Below are positions 8,810 to 17,037 of a stretch of 64,000 nt of DNA, piece after piece. The first letter of the stretch is position 1; every line of letters begins with the position of its first letter. The position numbers were made by a program, and so were the translations under genes. This stretch comes from Paenibacillus sp. YN15. Its GTDB lineage: Bacteria > Bacillota > Bacilli > Paenibacillales > NBRC-103111. Location: NCBI RefSeq assembly GCF_003285005.1, contig NZ_QMFA01000010.1, positions 1 through 64,000 on the forward strand, given 5' to 3'. A model generated the notes under the pieces. It did no database searches. It saw nothing but the letters and a program-made list of their open reading frames with translations, and was not told the DNA's origin.

Positions 8810-8840
8810 ACAGCCTGCCCATAACGGGCAGGCTGTTTGT
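8810..8840. terminator. bidirectional terminator
   Basis: ACAGCCTGCCC (8810-8820) pairs perfectly with GGGCAGGCTGT (8826-8836) around ATAAC, and TTTG follows on the plus strand. It lies between the ends of the converging anti-sigma and fabF genes and can serve both. Confidence 0.8.
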
Positions 8841-8881
8841 GCTACGTCTTGCGGATGGGAGAGCAAAGGGCGGAAGCTGCC

Positions 8882-10120
8882 TTACGGTTCATAAGTCTTC
8901 AGCACAATGGCCGAATTATGGCCGCCGAAGCCGAAGGAGTTGGACAGACCGAAGCGGAGCTTGGCGGATCGGGCCTGATGGGGAACATAATCCAGATCGC
9001 ATTCCGGATCGGGATGATCCAGATTGATGGTCGGCGGGATGAGGCCCGTCTGCAGGGATTGCACCAGAGCGATAGCCTCCGCTGCGCCGGAGGCTCCCAG
9101 CATGTGGCCGGTCATGGACTTGTTGGCCGTGACAGGGATGCGGCAGGCGTCCTGGCCGAACACACGCTTGATCGCCGTTGTCTCCGAACGGTCGCCGATG
9201 ACGGTGCTGGTGGCATGGGCGCTGATGACATCGATATCCGCCGCCGCCAGCTTCGCATCGGCCAAAGCCAGCCGCATGGCCCGGGCCGCCCCGCTGCCGT
9301 CCTCCGGCGTCGCCACCATGTGGTAGGCGTCTGAGCTGGCGCCGTACCCCACCACCTCGGCCAGGATGCGGGCGTCCCGGCGCAAGGCGTGGGTCAGCGA
9401 CTCCAGCACCAGAATGCCGGCTCCTTCGGCCATCACAAACCCGTCCCGCTCCGCGTCGAAGGGACGGCTGGCCTGCTCCGGCTCTCCATTGCGCGTGGAG
9501 AGGGCGGTGGCATTGGCGAAGCTGGCCAGGGAGATATCCGTCAGCGCCGCCTCCGAGCCTCCCGCCAGAATAATATCTGCTCTGCCCGCTTGAATGCGGT
9601 GAAACCCTTCGCCGATGGCGGTATTGCCGATGGAGCAGGCGGTCACCGGGGCCAGGGAAGGACCAAGGGCGCCGTATTTGATGCTGATCATGGCCGCCGC
9701 CATATTGGCGATCATCATGGGCACCAGAGTGGGACTGACCCGTTCCGGCCCGCGGGCGGCCAGAAGCTCGCCCTGCCCCATCAAGGTTTGGATGCCGCCG
9801 ATTCCGGAGCCCACATATACCCCCATCCGCTCCCGGTCGATGCCGTCATCCCGGAAGCCCGCTTGGGTGAAGGCCTGCTCCGCGGCGGCCAGGGCGAACT
9901 GGCAGAACCGGTCCATGCGCCGGGCTTCTTTTAAGCCGAATCTTGCAGCAGGATCAAATTCCTTTACCTCTCCGGCAATCTTGACCTTATGCCTGGCAGT
10001 GTCGAAGCTGCCGATCAGCCCGATCCCGGATTCTCCACGCACGAGCCGGGACCAGAAGCTCTCCACATCATTGCCCAGCGGCGATATAACGCCCCCCCCG
10101 GTAATTACGACTCTTTCCAT
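8882..10120 (-). CDS. fabF: beta-ketoacyl-ACP synthase II
   Basis: A 412-residue condensing enzyme that elongates acyl-ACP with malonyl-ACP. The catalytic Cys162 lies in VTACSIGN, His302 in SAHATSTVIGD, Lys334 and His339 in NKSMTGHMLGASGAAE, matching the Cys-His-His set of FabF. ATG 10120 is chosen with AGGAGG about 11 bases upstream. It stands alone rather than beside acpP, and is divergent from an MmyB-type regulator. It may be a dedicated paralogue supplying acyl chains, perhaps for the biosynthetic operon starting at 11475. A housekeeping role cannot be excluded. Confidence 0.9.
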   Translation of the reverse strand: MERVVITGGGVISPLGNDVESFWSRLVRGESGIGLIGSFDTARHKVKIAGEVKEFDPAARFGLKEARRMDRFCQFALAAAEQAFTQAGFRDDGIDRERMGVYVGSGIGGIQTLMGQGELLAARGPERVSPTLVPMMIANMAAAMISIKYGALGPSLAPVTACSIGNTAIGEGFHRIQAGRADIILAGGSEAALTDISLASFANATALSTRNGEPEQASRPFDAERDGFVMAEGAGILVLESLTHALRRDARILAEVVGYGASSDAYHMVATPEDGSGAARAMRLALADAKLAAADIDVISAHATSTVIGDRSETTAIKRVFGQDACRIPVTANKSMTGHMLGASGAAEAIALVQSLQTGLIPPTINLDHPDPECDLDYVPHQARSAKLRFGLSNSFGFGGHNSAIVLKTYEP

Positions 10121-10209
10121 TATGAACTCAGCCTCCTGGTCATTGTAAGTGATCCGTATTAAGGTTATAATGTCATTCAATATATCCTATTACAAGACAG
10201 CGTTTATCC

Positions 10210-10223
10210 TAGTATAAATACTA
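10210..10223. promoter_or_regulatory. candidate operator between fabF and the MmyB-like gene
   Basis: TAGTATAAATACTA is a 6-2-6 perfect palindrome in the divergent intergenic region, 33 bases before the regulator start and 90 bases before fabF. Size and position suit a dimeric helix-turn-helix regulator. Confidence 0.45.
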
Positions 10224-10255
10224 CTATTTTCCCCGTGATCGAAGGAGGCTTCCTT

Positions 10256-11107
10256 ATGACATCCCAGGTCCGGCTACATGCGCTTTCCGTCTTCCTCAAA
10301 AACCAGCGGGCCAAGCTGAACCCGGAGTCGGCAGGATTGCCTTCCGGCGCCAGAAGAAGAACCCCCGGCTTGCGCAGGGAGGAGGTTGCCCAACTGGCCG
10401 GCGTCAGCACCACCTGGTATACCTGGCTGGAGCAGGGCAGGGACATCAAGGTATCCACCTCGGTGCTGGACTGTATCGCCACCGCCCTGCAGCTTAATGC
10501 CGACGAACGGAAATATCTGCATTCATTGGCGTTTGAAAATGGAGGCGAACCGGTACCCCCCAGGCGGGAAGCCGTCCAGTTGAGTCCATCGCTGCGGAAA
10601 ATCATCACGGAGCTCACCTACTGCCCGGTTATCGTTTCCGACCGGATGTGCAATATCGTCGGGTGGAATCCTGCGGCCGCATATGTGTTTCTGGACTTCG
10701 AGCGTATTCCGCCGGAGGAGCGGAATATGATCCGCCTTCTTTTTACCCGGAAGGAATTCCGGCGGTTGGCAGTGAACTGGGAGCAATTCTCCAGCAGCTT
10801 CCTCTCCATGTTCCGCTCCTATTACGGCGAATATGTGGGAGATGGCTGGTATGAACAGTTTTTGGAGGAGATGATGGAGGAGCATCCGGATTTTAAGGCC
10901 ATGTGGGAAAGCAGCCAGGTCAGCTACGCGCCGGAGGTGCATCTGGAATTCCGCCACGCCCGCGCCGGGAAGATGGTCTACGAGCTTACCTCCCTGAAGG
11001 TATATGGCGCAGACGATCTGCGCTGCAACGTGTATACCCCCGCGCCGGACACGAACACGGAGGCCAAGCTGCGGCAGCTGATGGAGGAGCGGCAGGCGGC
11101 AGACTGA
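10256..11107 (+). CDS. XRE/MmyB-type transcriptional regulator
   Basis: A 283-residue regulator. The N-terminal XRE helix-turn-helix carries the MmyB hallmark RTPGLRREEVAQLAGVSTTW then YTWLEQGRDIKVS. From about residue 100 to 270 lies an MLTR-type ligand-binding domain (CNIVGWNPAAAYVF, then a conserved aromatic-rich region). That domain has been seen binding fatty acids in a structurally studied member. Divergence from fabF therefore suggests acyl-chain-responsive control of that gene, an inference. ATG 10256 follows GAAGGAGG by about 7 bases; a GTG at 10235 lacks a ribosome site. Confidence 0.88.
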   Translation: MTSQVRLHALSVFLKNQRAKLNPESAGLPSGARRRTPGLRREEVAQLAGVSTTWYTWLEQGRDIKVSTSVLDCIATALQLNADERKYLHSLAFENGGEPVPPRREAVQLSPSLRKIITELTYCPVIVSDRMCNIVGWNPAAAYVFLDFERIPPEERNMIRLLFTRKEFRRLAVNWEQFSSSFLSMFRSYYGEYVGDGWYEQFLEEMMEEHPDFKAMWESSQVSYAPEVHLEFRHARAGKMVYELTSLKVYGADDLRCNVYTPAPDTNTEAKLRQLMEERQAAD

Positions 11108-11109
11108 GC

Positions 11110-11292
11110 TAACGGCGGCGGAAGCCGCTATTTGCCTCGAATACGCAGCTGGAAATTTGTAACGGCGGCCACGGCCGCTATTTGGACTCAAAAGGGAGAT
11201 TTTCCCCGAATTCCGCAACAATAAGAGCGCCTGCCGCCGTTAGATTTTGAAAGCTTTCCTTTTTGGCAGAATAAGAGCTCTGGCCGCCGTTA
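11110..11292. repeat. tetrad repeat locus B
   Basis: Direct units TAACGGCGGN~8CCGCTATTTG start at 11110 and 11160. Inverted units end at 11242 and 11292 with CCGCCGTTA. All landmarks are exactly 50 bases apart within each half. The rest of the 367-base gap before 11475 holds a possible terminator and no gene. Confidence 0.75.
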
Positions 11293-11313
11293 AAATTTCA
11301 AGCTTTTCTTAAG

Positions 11314-11346
11314 ACCCTGACCGGGATCGTTCCGGCCGGGGCTTTT
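11314..11346 (+). terminator. possible terminator before the biosynthetic operon
   Basis: CCCTGACCGG and CCGGCCGGGG form an imperfect GC-rich stem followed by CTTTTG. It separates the MmyB-like gene from the operon beginning at 11475. Confidence 0.45.
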
Positions 11347-11474
11347 GCTGTTGCGGATCAGCCCGAAAAAGGGTTCTGCCGGAAAGTGTCGAATTAGTGA
11401 ACCATGACGCAAGAGCAATTGACGCTGGCAGAGGTTGAACAAAAGAGGACTTTCGTGGAAATGGAGAGCGGGGG

Positions 11475-12476
11475 ATGGCTATGCAGACGCGATATGTCCG
11501 AATTATGGGGACTGGGAAATATTTGCCAAGCCGGATTGTGACAGATGAGGAGATGGATCTCCGCCTGGGAACACCGCAGGGATGGGTCCGCAAAATGACG
11601 GATGTCACGATCCGCCATTTCGCAAGCGGCCATGAGACTGCGTCTTATATGGGAGCGAGGGCGGCGGAGGCGGCCTTATCGGAAGCGGGGCTCGATTTCA
11701 CGGACATCGATTGTCTGGTCTGTACCAGCGGCACCAAGGAGCAGGTGCTGCCCAGTACGGCTGTGCTGATTCAGCGGGCGCTGGGCCAGGAGATGTCCGG
11801 CGTGCCCGCCTTCGACATCGATGCTACCTGCCTCAGCTTCCTGGTTGGTTTGGATCTGATATCGTACCTGGTGGAGGCCGGGAGGTACCGGCATGTGCTG
11901 CTGGTGTCCTCCGAGATCGCTTCCGTGGGTCTGAATTGGAAGGAAAAGGAGAGTGCGGCATTGTTCGGGGATGGAGCGGCTGCGGTCATTATCGGGCCGT
12001 CTGACGGGGAGTCGCGGATTATCGGGTCGGCCCTGCGCACATACAGCAAAGGAGCGGCGCTGTCCGAAATCCGCGGCGGCGGCACACGGATGCATCCCCG
12101 GGAGCATCATGCGGGAACGGAGGAAGAGTTCCTGTTTCATATGAACGGACAGGCTATTTTCAAAATGGCTTCCCAGCTCCTGCCCGGTTTTGTGGAGGAG
12201 CTCCTGTTGGAAGCGCAGCTGCGGATGGCGGATTTCCAAGCCGTAATCCCCCATCAGGGAAGCGCCATGGCGCTTAGGCTGATGCAGAAAAAACTGGGCA
12301 TCACCGGGGAGCAGCTGGTGAACATTACGCCCAACCACGGCAATACCATTGCCGCGTCCATCCCGATGGCGCTTCACGAGGCTATCCGGCAAGGGAGGAT
12401 CGAACGGGGCGGCCGGGTGCTGCTGTTGGGTACTGCCGCAGGGTTGTCTCTCGGAGGGATGACCTTTGTCTATTGA
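11475..12476 (+). CDS. FabH-like beta-ketoacyl-ACP synthase III / OleA-like thiolase-fold enzyme
   Basis: A 333-residue thiolase-fold condensing enzyme. The FabH catalytic set is intact: Cys119 (DIDATCLSFL), His260 (AVIPHQGSAM) and Asn290 (PNHGNTIAASIP). It probably condenses an acyl-CoA or acyl-ACP with a malonyl or second acyl thioester. It is not in a fatty-acid operon. It heads a run of at least seven co-directional genes with overlapping stops and starts, so it is likely the first step of a dedicated pathway. Substrate and release product are unknown. An OleA-like head-to-head condensation is one option, but OleB and OleC are absent nearby. Confidence 0.88.
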   Translation: MAMQTRYVRIMGTGKYLPSRIVTDEEMDLRLGTPQGWVRKMTDVTIRHFASGHETASYMGARAAEAALSEAGLDFTDIDCLVCTSGTKEQVLPSTAVLIQRALGQEMSGVPAFDIDATCLSFLVGLDLISYLVEAGRYRHVLLVSSEIASVGLNWKEKESAALFGDGAAAVIIGPSDGESRIIGSALRTYSKGAALSEIRGGGTRMHPREHHAGTEEEFLFHMNGQAIFKMASQLLPGFVEELLLEAQLRMADFQAVIPHQGSAMALRLMQKKLGITGEQLVNITPNHGNTIAASIPMALHEAIRQGRIERGGRVLLLGTAAGLSLGGMTFVY

Positions 12477-13695
12477 AGCTGCGCCCCCTAACCGCCGCCG
12501 AAACATATTGCTGACGGGCGGACGGGCGCCATGTACCCTGGAGCTGGCGCGGGCTTTCCATGCCGCCGGTCACCGGGTGCTGGTTGCGGAGAGCGCCCGC
12601 CGTCATTTATGCCGCGTATCCCGGGCTGTGGAGCAAAGCTTTGCCGTGCCGCCGCCCAATGGGGAAACAGCTTCCTTTCTGGAAGCGCTGGAGGCTATCG
12701 TGACCCGCGAAGGGGTGGATGTGCTGATTCCCACCTGCGAGGAGATTTTTTTCGTAGCCAAAGGACTGGAGCGGTTGAAGCGACATTGCGCCGTTTGGGC
12801 TGCTCCCATTGAAGAGCTGGGGGAGCTGCATAATAAATGGCGGTTTGCCGCTCTTGCCCGGCGGTTGGGCCTGTCTGTGCCCGAAACGCGGCTTATTGCG
12901 AATCGTGAGGAATGGCTGGCATACGCGGAAGGGCAGCGGTCGGAGGAGAGTCTGGTGCTGAAGCCGGTTTATTCCCGTTTCGCCTCCCGGGTTCTGTTCC
13001 TCAGCTCAAACGATTCCGCCGCCCAACGCAGGCAGATATTGTCCCGGGTTATGCCGGACTTATCTCCGGAAGCCCCTTGGGTAGCTCAGCGGCGCATTGA
13101 GGGCCGCCATCTTGCCACCTATAGCATCGCATATGAAGGGGAGCTGGTGGCCCATGGGGCGTATCCATGCCGTTACCGGATCGGGCAAGGGGCTACCGTC
13201 TATTTTGAGCCAATCCGCCATGAGCCGTCTCTGGAATGGGTGCGCAAGCTGGTGAAGGCCATCGGATTTACAGGGCAAATCGCCTTCGATTTCATTGAGG
13301 AGGAGGGCGGAGGCCTGTACGCTCTGGAATGCAACCCCAGGGCAACCAGCGGCGTCCACCTGTTCGGAGGCAATGCCGGGCTGGTGCAGGCCTTCCTTCA
13401 GCCGGAAGCGCTGCGCAGCGCCGGGGTGCTGGTGGAGCCTGCCGGGCAGGCCGGGAGTATGCTCACCGTCCCCATGCTGGCGGCAGGCTTAAGCGGCATC
13501 CGCAGCCTCCGGCAGCTGCGCGGATGGGCGAAGGACTTCCATGCTGCCCGCGACGCGGTTTTCCATCGGACGGATATGGGCCCGGCCATAGAGCAGCTGC
13601 GGGTTTTGCGGGAGGCGTGGCGAACTGGCAAGACCCATGGAATTTCGCTTACGGAAGCAACAACTATTGATCTGGAATGGAATGGTGAGCCATGA
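12466..13695 (+). CDS. ATP-grasp ligase-like protein
   Basis: A 409-residue protein of the ATP-grasp superfamily, which ligates a carboxylate to an amine or thiol through an acyl-phosphate. A pre-ATP-grasp Rossmann-like part (ILLTGGRAPCTLELARAFHAA) is followed by the nucleotide-binding part (SLVLKPVYSRFASRV) and metal/ATP residues in GQIAFDFIEEEGG and LYALECNPRATSGVHLF. TTG 12466 has GGAGGG about 7 bases upstream and overlaps the FabH-like gene by 11 bases, implying translational coupling. Context suggests joining an amino compound to an acid made in the pathway. Substrates cannot be read from the sequence. Confidence 0.85.
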   Translation: MSIEAAPPNRRRNILLTGGRAPCTLELARAFHAAGHRVLVAESARRHLCRVSRAVEQSFAVPPPNGETASFLEALEAIVTREGVDVLIPTCEEIFFVAKGLERLKRHCAVWAAPIEELGELHNKWRFAALARRLGLSVPETRLIANREEWLAYAEGQRSEESLVLKPVYSRFASRVLFLSSNDSAAQRRQILSRVMPDLSPEAPWVAQRRIEGRHLATYSIAYEGELVAHGAYPCRYRIGQGATVYFEPIRHEPSLEWVRKLVKAIGFTGQIAFDFIEEEGGGLYALECNPRATSGVHLFGGNAGLVQAFLQPEALRSAGVLVEPAGQAGSMLTVPMLAAGLSGIRSLRQLRGWAKDFHAARDAVFHRTDMGPAIEQLRVLREAWRTGKTHGISLTEATTIDLEWNGEP

Positions 13696-14699
13696 CCAAG
13701 GCTTTGGTAACCGGAGCCACCGGTTTTTTGGGGCGGCATGTCTGCATGAGGCTTAACAGGATGGGATGGGAGGTCACCGGGACTGGGCGGAGCCTTGCAG
13801 CCGGAGCCCAGTTGGAGGCGCAGGGCATCCGCTTCATCCGGGCAGACTTGCGGGACAAGGAGTCCGTGGCGGAAGCCTGCGCAGGGCAAGAGGCGGTATT
13901 TCATTGCGGGGCGTTGTCTTCTCCATGGGGACCGTACCGGGAGTTCCACGCCGTCAATGTGGACGGCACCGGACATGTCGCCGCAGGCTGCCTGAAGCAT
14001 GGAGTCCGGCGGCTGATTCATATCTCTACGCCAAGCATCTATTTTGCCGGGCACCGGGACCGGTTGGGGGTGCGGGAGGACGCGTCGCTTCCGCCCAGGC
14101 CGGTCAATGCCTATGCGGCTACCAAGCTCCAGGCGGAGCAGGTGGTGCTTGAGGCCTTCCGGGAAGGGCTGGCCGGACTGATCCTGCGTCCCCGGGCCAT
14201 CTTCGGTCCCGGAGACACGGCCCTTCTGCCCCGGCTGATGCGGGCAAACGACTCCTCGGGCATTCCTCTTTTCAGAGAAGGGAATGTGATGCTTGATCTG
14301 ACGTATGTGGACAATGTGGTGGATGCCATGCTGCTGGGCTGGCAGGCGCCGGAGGATGCTCTGGGCCAGGCCTACAATATAACCAACGGGGAACCGGCCA
14401 AGCTGCAGGATGTGCTGGCAGAGCTGTTCGCCATATTGGGGACTCCTCTGCGGATGAAAAAGCTTCCGTACCCGGTGGCCTATGGGGCGGCGGCGCTTCT
14501 GGAATGGAGCCACCGGCTCCTGCCTATGCTGGGGGAGCCCACCTTCACCCGTTATTCAGTGAGTGTTTTGGCCCAAAGCCAAACCCTTGATATTGCCCGG
14601 GCCAGGGAAAAGCTGGGGTATGCGCCGCAGGTGAGTCTTCATGAGGGGCTGCGCCGGTTTGCGGAATGGTGGATGCGGAAGGAAGGTGATGGAGGATGA
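13692..14699 (+). CDS. NAD-dependent epimerase/dehydratase, 3-beta-HSD/OleD-like
   Basis: A 335-residue extended short-chain dehydrogenase. The dinucleotide motif GATGFLG is at residues 8-14, the catalytic Ser in ISTPSIYF, and YAATK supplies the Tyr-Lys pair near residue 140. The stretch FHCGALSSPWGPYREFHAVN followed by VDGT resembles OleD-type 2-alkyl-3-ketoacid reductases and 3-beta-hydroxysteroid dehydrogenases. It would reduce the keto group made by the upstream synthase. It starts in a 4-base overlap with the ATP-grasp gene. Nucleotide-sugar epimerase activity is less likely but possible. Confidence 0.87.
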   Translation: MTKALVTGATGFLGRHVCMRLNRMGWEVTGTGRSLAAGAQLEAQGIRFIRADLRDKESVAEACAGQEAVFHCGALSSPWGPYREFHAVNVDGTGHVAAGCLKHGVRRLIHISTPSIYFAGHRDRLGVREDASLPPRPVNAYAATKLQAEQVVLEAFREGLAGLILRPRAIFGPGDTALLPRLMRANDSSGIPLFREGNVMLDLTYVDNVVDAMLLGWQAPEDALGQAYNITNGEPAKLQDVLAELFAILGTPLRMKKLPYPVAYGAAALLEWSHRLLPMLGEPTFTRYSVSVLAQSQTLDIARAREKLGYAPQVSLHEGLRRFAEWWMRKEGDGG

Positions 14700-15670
14700 C
14701 GTTGGAAAACAGAGTGGAACATACAACAGAACATACAGCAGAACATACAGCGAAACATGCAGCCGAACCTACAGTGGAACACACAGTTGAAAAGGCGGCT
14801 TTTTCAGGCTCCGGGACGCTTCTTTCGGGTGTACCTGTAGAGCTGAAGCTGTTAGCGGCGGGGTATTGCCGCCATCCCGAGTTTTTTACGCTGCGGGGCG
14901 GATCGTGGAAGGCGGTTCCCTTCCCGGCGGGGTTTGCACTGATCCGCCATCCGGACCACGGCTATATCCTTTTCGACACCGGATATTCCCGGCGTTTTGT
15001 GGAGGAGACCCGGCGGCTTCCGCAGCTGCTGTACCGGATGATTACCCCTGTGACCTTCCGGGAGGAAGACAGCGCAGTAAGCCAGTTGAAGCGCATGGGC
15101 ATCGCGGCGGAGGAAATCGGCTATGTGGTGCTGTCCCATTTTCATGCGGATCATACGGCGGGACTCCGGGATTTTCCCCATGCCCGGTTTATATACAAGC
15201 GCGAAGCGTATGCTGCCGTCAGAAAGCTGGGGCCTTTGGCTGCGGTCAAAGCCGGGTATTTGTCCGGGCTGCTGCCGGAGGACTTCGAAGCGCGCTCCAG
15301 CTTTATGGAGGACGCAAAGCCTTACCCGCTGCCGGAGGCGTTTCCGTTTGCGGGCGGGTATGATCTTTTTGGCGACGGCAGCCTGGTTGCAGTTGATCTG
15401 CCGGGCCATGCGGCCGGGCAAACCGGCTTGCTGCTGCGGACCGGCCATGGGGAATATTTCCTCTGCGCCGATGCCGTCTGGTCCAGCCGGGCTTTCCGGG
15501 AGAACCGCAAGCCTCATGCGGCGGCGCGGATCATTATGGCTAATGCCGGGGAATATGAGGATTCCTTCCGGCGGCTTGTCCGCCTCCACGAGGAATTCCC
15601 GCAGCTGCGGATTATCCCCAGCCATTGCGGCGATGCGCTTCGTCGGCATGGGAAGGAGGACGGAGCATGA
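14696..15670 (+). CDS. metallo-beta-lactamase-fold hydrolase with His-rich N-terminal repeat
   Basis: A 324-residue MBL-fold protein. The metal motif HFHADH is at residues 148-153, with later ligands in DLPGHAAGQTG and IIPSHCGD, and the fold's FDTG motif near 93-96. It resembles lactonase-like hydrolases of the AiiA group in size and motifs. Residues 8-31 are six tandem tetrapeptides of the form E-H-T-x, encoded by a 12-bp DNA repeat at about 14717-14788. This extension precedes the normal fold. It overlaps the reductase gene by 4 bases. In context it may hydrolyse a thioester, ester or lactone intermediate. Confidence 0.85.
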   Translation: MTLENRVEHTTEHTAEHTAKHAAEPTVEHTVEKAAFSGSGTLLSGVPVELKLLAAGYCRHPEFFTLRGGSWKAVPFPAGFALIRHPDHGYILFDTGYSRRFVEETRRLPQLLYRMITPVTFREEDSAVSQLKRMGIAAEEIGYVVLSHFHADHTAGLRDFPHARFIYKREAYAAVRKLGPLAAVKAGYLSGLLPEDFEARSSFMEDAKPYPLPEAFPFAGGYDLFGDGSLVAVDLPGHAAGQTGLLLRTGHGEYFLCADAVWSSRAFRENRKPHAAARIIMANAGEYEDSFRRLVRLHEEFPQLRIIPSHCGDALRRHGKEDGA

Positions 15671-17037
15671 TGGGCACAGGCGGCTTGGGCGGGAGAAGGC
15701 TTGCCATTTTCCTCGCCCATTATATGCGCACCCGTTACAGGCGGGAGTGGTCCAGCCGGGAAGCCCTGGAGCGTTGGCAGGAGCGGCAGGTGCAGAAGCG
15801 GCTCAGGTTGGTTAGAGCCCATTCCCCCTTTTACCGTGAGCTGTGGGGGGACAACCCCTTGGCGGAATGGGACCGGTTTCCGGTCATTGACAAGGCGGTT
15901 ATGATGGAGCATTTCGACCGTCTGAACACGGCGGGCATCCGCAAGGAGGAAGCAATGGAGACGGCGCTGGAGGCGGAACGAACCCGCAATTTCGCCCCGC
16001 AGATCGGCGGCATAACCGTGGGGTTGTCCTCCGGCACCTCGGGCAGCCGTGGGCTGTTTCTGGTCAGCCCCGACGAGCAGGCCGCCTGGGCGGGCATTAT
16101 GCTGGCGAAGGTGCTGCCGGGGCCATTGTGGAAGCCGGAGAAGGTTGCCTTTTTCCTGAGGGCCAACAGCAATCTGTATGAATCCGTCGGGAGCGGAAGG
16201 CTGCAATTCGACTATTTCGATCTGCTGGAGGAGACGGGGAAGCATGTGGAGCGGCTGAACAGATATGAGGCGGGCATCTGGGCCGCGCCGCCCTCTGTCC
16301 TCCGGCAGCTGGCGGAGCAAAAGCGCAATGGGCGTTTGACTTCCGCTCCGCGCCGCATCATTTCGGTAGCCGAGGTGCTGGACCCGGTGGACGCGGGGAT
16401 GATCCGGGAAACCTTCGGCTTGCCCATCCATCAGGTGTACCAATGCACCGAAGGCTTTCTCGCCAGCACCTGTCCGCATGGAACGCTGCATTTGAACGAG
16501 GATGTGGTCCATATCGGCAAGGAATATGTGCAGGATGATCCCAGCGGACGCAAGTTCGTTCCCATTATTACCGACTTCTCCCGGACTACCCAGCCCATTA
16601 TCCGGTACCGGCTGAATGATGTGCTGACGGAGGCGGAGCATCCCTGCCCCTGCGGTTCAGTGTTTACGGCCATTGAACGAATCGAGGGGCGGTGCGATGA
16701 TATTTTCTATGTGGAGCAGGCCGGGGGCGGCAGGCTGAAGCCGGTTTTTCCCGATTTCATCACCCGTGCTATTCTCGCCGCCTCTCCGGTCATCGAGGAA
16801 TACCGGGTGATCCAGCATGGGGGAGCGGAGCTTGCCATTGAGCTGCGTCTTGCCGACGGAGTCTCCCGGCCGGAGATTGAGCGGCAGGTTGCGGCCTCGA
16901 TAGAAGCGCTGATGCGCAGGCTGGACTGCCGGTTGCCGGACCTGACCTTTGCCAACTATATTCACCATCAGGGAGCCCGGAAGCTGAGACGGGTGGAGAG
17001 GAGATGGTCCATTGACCAGCCGCGTCTCCCTCTATAG
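15667..17037 (+). CDS. adenylate-forming enzyme, F390 synthetase/PaaK-like
   Basis: A 456-residue member of the ANL superfamily. The phosphate-binding loop SSGTSGSRG is at residues 121-129, the adenine/Mg motif YQCTEG at 258-263, and the ribose-binding YRLNDV at 314-319, followed by a CPCG pair. This resembles the coenzyme F390 synthetase/phenylacetate-CoA ligase branch rather than OleC or NRPS domains. It would activate a carboxylate as an acyl-AMP. ATG 15667 overlaps the MBL stop as ATGA and has GGAAGGAGG upstream. No carrier-protein gene is nearby, so the acceptor is probably CoA, an amine or a housekeeping ACP. Confidence 0.85.
   Translation: MMGTGGLGGRRLAIFLAHYMRTRYRREWSSREALERWQERQVQKRLRLVRAHSPFYRELWGDNPLAEWDRFPVIDKAVMMEHFDRLNTAGIRKEEAMETALEAERTRNFAPQIGGITVGLSSGTSGSRGLFLVSPDEQAAWAGIMLAKVLPGPLWKPEKVAFFLRANSNLYESVGSGRLQFDYFDLLEETGKHVERLNRYEAGIWAAPPSVLRQLAEQKRNGRLTSAPRRIISVAEVLDPVDAGMIRETFGLPIHQVYQCTEGFLASTCPHGTLHLNEDVVHIGKEYVQDDPSGRKFVPIITDFSRTTQPIIRYRLNDVLTEAEHPCPCGSVFTAIERIEGRCDDIFYVEQAGGGRLKPVFPDFITRAILAASPVIEEYRVIQHGGAELAIELRLADGVSRPEIERQVAASIEALMRRLDCRLPDLTFANYIHHQGARKLRRVERRWSIDQPRLPL

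Noticed and set aside
11475-15670. OleABCD-type olefin or beta-lactone pathway
   Set aside because: OleA-like and OleD-like genes are present but there is no OleB alpha/beta hydrolase and no OleC. The adenylating enzyme belongs to the F390/PaaK branch, and an ATP-grasp enzyme is added.
12600-16650. Minus-strand open frames 13398-14513 and 15514-16641
   Set aside because: Antisense to intact biosynthetic genes with all motifs present. Their products have no recognisable family.
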